Shown here in pieces: positions 60,512-64,000 of a DNA stretch of 64,000 bases. This DNA is from Pedobacter miscanthi (GTDB taxonomy: Bacteria > Bacteroidota > Bacteroidia > Sphingobacteriales > Sphingobacteriaceae). Under the pieces are notes generated by a model. The model made no database searches. It had not been told where the DNA came from and saw only the letters and a list, made by a program, of their open reading frames with translations. Made by a program: the position numbers and the translations under genes. The number at the start of each line of letters is the position of its first letter. The stretch's first letter is position 1. The stretch is from NCBI RefSeq assembly GCF_003315595.1, contig NZ_QNQU01000016.1, positions 1 through 64,000 of the forward strand. The letters run 5' to 3'.

Positions 60512-63388
60512 TTACGGTACGATCTCTTCCAAATAACTTTCAACCGGTGGACAAGCACAGATTAAAGATCTATCGCCATGGCTATCGTTAACACGACCAA
60601 CTGAAGGCCAGAACTTACGCTCTAACACATAAGGAAGCGGGAAAGCAGCAGTTTGGCGGCTATATAAATGATCCCAATCGTTAGCAGTAATTACCGCAAC
60701 GGTGTGAGGTGCATTTTTTAACGGGTTATCTGTTTTATCTAAAGTTCCGTTCTCTACCGAAGAAATTTCGTTCTTAATGGCGATTAATGCATCGCAGAAG
60801 CGGTCTAACTCATGTTTAGGTTCCGATTCTGTTGGCTCAACCATTAAAGTACCCGCAACCGGGAATGAAACGGTTGGTGCATGGAAACCATAATCCATTA
60901 AACGTTTTGCAATATCAGTAACTTCGATACCGAAAGCTTTGAATGAACGGCAATCTAAAATCATTTCGTGTGCGCAACGGCCCTGAGCACCTGAATAAAG
61001 TACAGGATAATGTTGCTCTAAACGCGCTTTCATATAGTTGGCGTTTAAAATTGCATATTTAGTGGCATTTGTTAAACCATCAGCACCCATCATTGCGATG
61101 TAACCATGAGAAATGATCAGAATCGAAGCTGATCCCCAAGGTGCAGAAGAAACCGCAGAAATAGATTTTCCTTTATCGATATCAACCACGGCATGACCAG
61201 GAAGATAAGGAACCAAATGTTTCGCTACACCGATTGGGCCCATACCCGGACCACCACCACCGTGAGGGATACAGAAAGTTTTGTGTAAGTTTAAGTGACA
61301 AACATCGGCACCAATATTGGCCGGACTTGTTAAACCAACCTGTGCATTCATGTTGGCACCATCCATATAAACCTGTCCACCGTTAGCGTGGATAATTTCG
61401 CAGATTTCGATAATGCTTTCTTCGAATACCCCGTGGGTTGATGGATAAGTTACCATCAAACACGAAAGGTTATCTTTGTGTAATTCTGCTTTGGCTTTTA
61501 AATCTTCAACATCGATATTTCCATTTTCCAAAGATTTAACCACTACAATTTTCATATCGGCCATTGCCGCAGAAGCAGGATTAGTTCCGTGCGCCGAAGC
61601 AGGAATCAAGGCTACGTTACGGTGGAAATCGCCCCTATCGTGGTGATAAGCACGGATTACCATTAAACCAGCATATTCGCCTTGAGCACCAGCGTTTGGC
61701 TGTAAGCTCATGGCTGCAAAACCGGTAATCTCGCTTAACCATTTATCCAGTTCGTTAAAAACAGAATAGTAACCCAATACCTGATCGGCAGGGGCAAACG
61801 GGTGGATACGACCGAAGTGAGACCAGGTAACCGGGATCATTTCTGCCGTAGCGTTTAATTTCATGGTACAGCTACCCAAAGCAATCATCGAGTGGCAAAG
61901 CGATAAATCTTTTGCTTCCAACGATTTAATATAACGCAACATTTCATGCTCCGAGTGGTGCGAATTAAAGATCGGGTGGGTTAAATATGCTGATGTACGT
62001 TGTAATTCTACAGGGATTACTGTTTCTACATTTTCTACCACTTCTACCTGATCGCCTGCAAAACCTTTTGCCCTTGCAAATATTTTAGCGATTAAGGTAA
62101 TATCTTCGAAAGTGGTGGTTTCATCAACAGAAATGGTTACGGTGTTACCCACATAATTTAAGTTGATTTCGTTATCTAAACAGTAAGCGTGGATACCGCC
62201 TTTTAAATCGCCAAGATCGAAACGGATGGTATCGAAATAAGCAGAGTTTAACTGCTCGTAACCTAAGTTTTTTAAGGTTGAAGCCAAACTAACAGCCAAA
62301 CCATGCGTACGTTCTGCAATGGCTTTTAATCCTTTCGGACCGTGGTAAGCGGCATAAAAACCAGCCATAATAGCCAACAATGCCTGTGCTGTACAAATGT
62401 TCGAAGTTGCTTTATCTCTACGGATGTGCTGCTCGCGTGTTTGCAAAGCCATACGTAAAGCGTAATCACCATGGCTATCGATAGTTACACCGATAATACG
62501 ACCCGGGATGTTACGTTTATATTCTTCTTTGGTGGCAAAAAATGCTGCATGCGGACCACCAAAGCCCATCGGGATACCTAAACGCTGTGTAGTACCCACT
62601 ACCACATCAGCACCCCACTCGCCCGGAGGCGTTAACAAGGTTAAGCTTAAAATATCGGCAACTACCGTTAATTTAATATTTAAGTTATGTAATGCAGATG
62701 CAAAAGCCGCATAATCGAAAACCTCACCATTACCGGCAGGATATTGAACAATAGCACCAAAGAAATCTTCGGTAGCAGTAAAATCTAAATGATTTCCGAT
62801 AACCAGCTCAATACCATAAGGATTGGCACGTGTTTTTAAAATATCAATTGTTTGAGGGAAAAGCAATTCTGAAACGAAGAACTTTTTAGCGGCCTGGTTT
62901 TTACGCAAACTATATTGCATAAACATGGCCTCAGCCGCAGCGGTACCTTCATCCAGCAAAGAAGCGTTGGCAATTTCCATTCCGGTTAAATCGATAACCA
63001 TGGTCTGGAAATTTAATAAAGCCTGTAAACGGCCTTGTGCAATTTCTGCCTGGTATGGCGTATATTGGGTGTACCATCCCGGATTTTCGAATACGTTACG
63101 TAAAATTACACCCGGCGTAATGGTATCATAATAACCCTGACCGATAAAGCTTTTGAAAACTTTATTCAACAATGAAGTTTGTTTTAAAGCACCAAGATAT
63201 TCAGTTTCTGATTTCGCTGCAGGCAAATTTAAAGGCTGTTTTAACCTGATTGCCGTTGGAACAGTTTGTTCAATCAGCTCATCAATAGAATTTACGCCAA
63301 CAGTTTGCAACATTTGGGCTGTATCAGCCTCATTTGGAGCAATATGACGATTTTGAAAATCTTCCTTGTAATGGATATTTAAGCTCAT
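60512..63388 (-). CDS. gcvP: Glycine dehydrogenase (aminomethyl-transferring), P-protein
   Basis: 958 aa single-chain P-protein. Both halves are present; the PLP lysine is in DVCHLNLHKTFCIPHGGGGPG. TRASNICTAQALLA-like EQHIRRDKATSNICTAQALLA and AAMSLQPNAGAQGEYAGL match. It decarboxylates glycine and loads the H-protein, with T and L proteins encoded elsewhere. No glycine riboswitch is recognisable upstream. Confidence 0.97.
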   Translation of the reverse strand: MSLNIHYKEDFQNRHIAPNEADTAQMLQTVGVNSIDELIEQTVPTAIRLKQPLNLPAAKSETEYLGALKQTSLLNKVFKSFIGQGYYDTITPGVILRNVFENPGWYTQYTPYQAEIAQGRLQALLNFQTMVIDLTGMEIANASLLDEGTAAAEAMFMQYSLRKNQAAKKFFVSELLFPQTIDILKTRANPYGIELVIGNHLDFTATEDFFGAIVQYPAGNGEVFDYAAFASALHNLNIKLTVVADILSLTLLTPPGEWGADVVVGTTQRLGIPMGFGGPHAAFFATKEEYKRNIPGRIIGVTIDSHGDYALRMALQTREQHIRRDKATSNICTAQALLAIMAGFYAAYHGPKGLKAIAERTHGLAVSLASTLKNLGYEQLNSAYFDTIRFDLGDLKGGIHAYCLDNEINLNYVGNTVTISVDETTTFEDITLIAKIFARAKGFAGDQVEVVENVETVIPVELQRTSAYLTHPIFNSHHSEHEMLRYIKSLEAKDLSLCHSMIALGSCTMKLNATAEMIPVTWSHFGRIHPFAPADQVLGYYSVFNELDKWLSEITGFAAMSLQPNAGAQGEYAGLMVIRAYHHDRGDFHRNVALIPASAHGTNPASAAMADMKIVVVKSLENGNIDVEDLKAKAELHKDNLSCLMVTYPSTHGVFEESIIEICEIIHANGGQVYMDGANMNAQVGLTSPANIGADVCHLNLHKTFCIPHGGGGPGMGPIGVAKHLVPYLPGHAVVDIDKGKSISAVSSAPWGSASILIISHGYIAMMGADGLTNATKYAILNANYMKARLEQHYPVLYSGAQGRCAHEMILDCRSFKAFGIEVTDIAKRLMDYGFHAPTVSFPVAGTLMVEPTESEPKHELDRFCDALIAIKNEISSVENGTLDKTDNPLKNAPHTVAVITANDWDHLYSRQTAAFPLPYVLERKFWPSVGRVNDSHGDRSLICACPPVESYLEEIVP

Positions 63389-63413
63389 GCGGTATGAATA
63401 ATAAATTTGCGTG

Positions 63414-63421
63414 CAAAGGTA
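63414..63421 (-). promoter_or_regulatory. -7 box of gcvP
   Basis: TACCTTTG on the minus strand is a perfect TAnnTTTG, 25 nt before the gcvP ATG (63388). Confidence 0.5.
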
Positions 63422-63506
63422 GCAAAAATGACGGTGTATTTCACTATCAATCAGTGTAAAAAAGGTGTCTTATTTATGCTTAAAAGCGACAAACTTGGTA
63501 GTTTTT

Positions 63507-63590
63507 ATGCGCAAAAAGATAGACAAACGTTTGTTCAATTTTGAACGGATAAGCGATTATTTGGAAAGCAGTGGCTGTGCTAAAATTTAA
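63507..63590 (+). CDS. Possible small protein, 27 aa
   Basis: ATG 63507 to TAA 63588-63590 encodes MRKKIDKRLFNFERISDYLE and SSGCAKI. Charged, helical and protein-like, but it stands alone in the 501-bp spacer 63389-63889, with no clear promoter or ribosome site. It may be chance. Confidence 0.2.
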   Translation: MRKKIDKRLFNFERISDYLESSGCAKI

Positions 63591-63732
63591 GTTTGTTCGG
63601 GGGGTACGTTTCAGTCTTTTTGAGGTTTTGATTATACAATTCCTAAAAAGCCGCTGTCATTTGAAGGCATACTTATTGCATAAAAATCAATATTACTAAC
63701 AAAGAGGTAAAGTAAATAACTCCTAAAAGTTC

Positions 63733-63841
63733 CCGTCATTTCGAGCGGAGAGCAGCGAAGTCGAGAACCCGAAGGCTCTGCGAAGCAAAATTTATCTCGA
63801 GATAGATCTCTCCATTCCACTGCGTTTCAGTCGAGATGACG
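63733..63841. repeat. CGTCATCTCGACTGAA element, copy C (109 bp, reverse)
   Basis: Reverse orientation of the element at 32139-32223 and 47989-48100. Reverse-complemented, it shares CGTCATCTCGACTGAAACG, the GGAATGGAGAGATCTATC block of copy A and the CTCGAG-like centre of copy B. It lies 49 nt downstream of the partial gene at the right edge. Confidence 0.8.
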
Positions 63842-63889
63842 TCGCTTTTTAGTCTTTTTACTTTGGTCTTTCTGCTTTAGTCTCTCAAC

Positions 63890-64000
63890 TTACCTCTGCA
63901 CTTTCCAACCCTCATCCTTGCTCAACTTCAGTTTATAGGTTTTAGTGATGAAATTGCTGTTTTTGTTGGCCTCTTTATCAAAAGGTTCGAAATCGGTTGT
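63890..64000 (-). CDS. Partial gene at the right edge (C-terminal 36 aa)
   Basis: The reverse strand from 64000 reads in frame to TAA at 63890-63892: TTDFEPFDKEANKNSNFITK, then TYKLKLSKDEGWKVQR. A GWKVQR-type end resembles C-termini of small SnoaL/lipocalin-like or DUF4878-type proteins, but the family cannot be set from 36 residues. The gene continues beyond the window. Confidence 0.6.
   Translation of the reverse strand, partial: TTDFEPFDKEANKNSNFITKTYKLKLSKDEGWKVQR

Noticed and set aside
63389..63506. Glycine riboswitch upstream of gcvP
   Set aside because: The leader between the -7 box (63414-63421) and ATG 63388 is about 25 nt, too short; no tandem glycine aptamer motif is visible.
1..64000. 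Prophage, integrative element or intact insertion sequence
   Set aside because: No integrase, transposase, capsid, conjugation or tRNA-attachment features were seen; gene content is mostly housekeeping plus envelope functions.

Overview
The window looks like chromosomal DNA of a pigmented, Gram-negative Bacteroidota, most likely family Sphingobacteriaceae and Pedobacter-like. The evidence is an AT-rich sequence; starts almost without Shine-Dalgarno motifs; several TAnnTTTG-type -7 boxes; Bacteroidota-typical genes (BT_3928 family, CCC-motif/DUF2752 pair, GH3, YARHG, DUF1599, head-GIN); and carotenoid genes of the monocyclic ketocarotenoid type. The genus is an inference from gene content. No rRNA, tRNA, CRISPR array, prophage or intact insertion sequence was seen.

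Layout. 1-420 is a repeat-rich left edge. 421-8433 holds a coupled pair of putative outer-membrane lipid A deacylases (LpxR-like and PagL-like), a reverse-strand FAD oxidoreductase/DinB/CoA-binding group, a LemA-TPM-TPM module and a NUDIX hydrolase. 8689-13474 has two tandem secreted S41 proteases and a LytS/LytTR-type two-component pair. 13576-15524 is dnaA with an upstream spacer carrying DnaA-box-like sequences (candidate oriC) and a possible small RNA. 15525-19646 has a cobalamin-dependent mutase large chain, an A-type Fe-S carrier and a MacB/FtsX-type permease. 19739-25747 is a five-gene UDP-sugar operon (ugd, uxs, galE, unknown gene, CpsB-like PHP phosphatase) divergent from waaA. 25725-32058 has gntK, hemH, crtW, ispH, a YoeB-like toxin with antitoxin, and an overlapping cruF/glycosyltransferase/acyltransferase set.

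32323-42201 contains a PRTase, a head-GIN adhesin-like protein, rlmD, a serine hydrolase, DoxX, an M28 peptidase, a RhuM-Fic fusion and a CrtD-like desaturase. 42311-47957 has aroK, DinB, a DppB-like permease, a BT_3928 protein, DUF1599, then folP and the c-di-AMP synthase cdaA. 48243-51966 has a bacilliredoxin and a six-gene run of small, mostly uncharacterised envelope proteins. 51979-58265 has a frameshifted PIN toxin with its antitoxin, GH3, lptB, recJ and a sulfatase. 58378-64000 has an MBL-fold hydrolase, YceI, gcvP and a truncated reverse-strand gene.

Together: outer-membrane and surface biogenesis recurs (lipid A deacylation, Kdo transfer, LptB, UDP-glucuronate/xylose/galactose supply, polysaccharide phosphatase). 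A second theme is a split ketocarotenoid tailoring set (CrtW, CruF, glycosyltransferase, acyltransferase and CrtD-like desaturase, with IspH feeding isoprenoid supply). A third is the density of dispersed repeats between genes: ~85-112 bp elements with inverted ends, short palindromes, and quasi-periodic runs that abut or even supply stop codons. I found no convincing new defence or biosynthetic system. The best leads are the stop-codon-associated repeats, the coupled lipid A deacylases, the carotenoid glycosyl-ester cassette and the six-gene envelope block.
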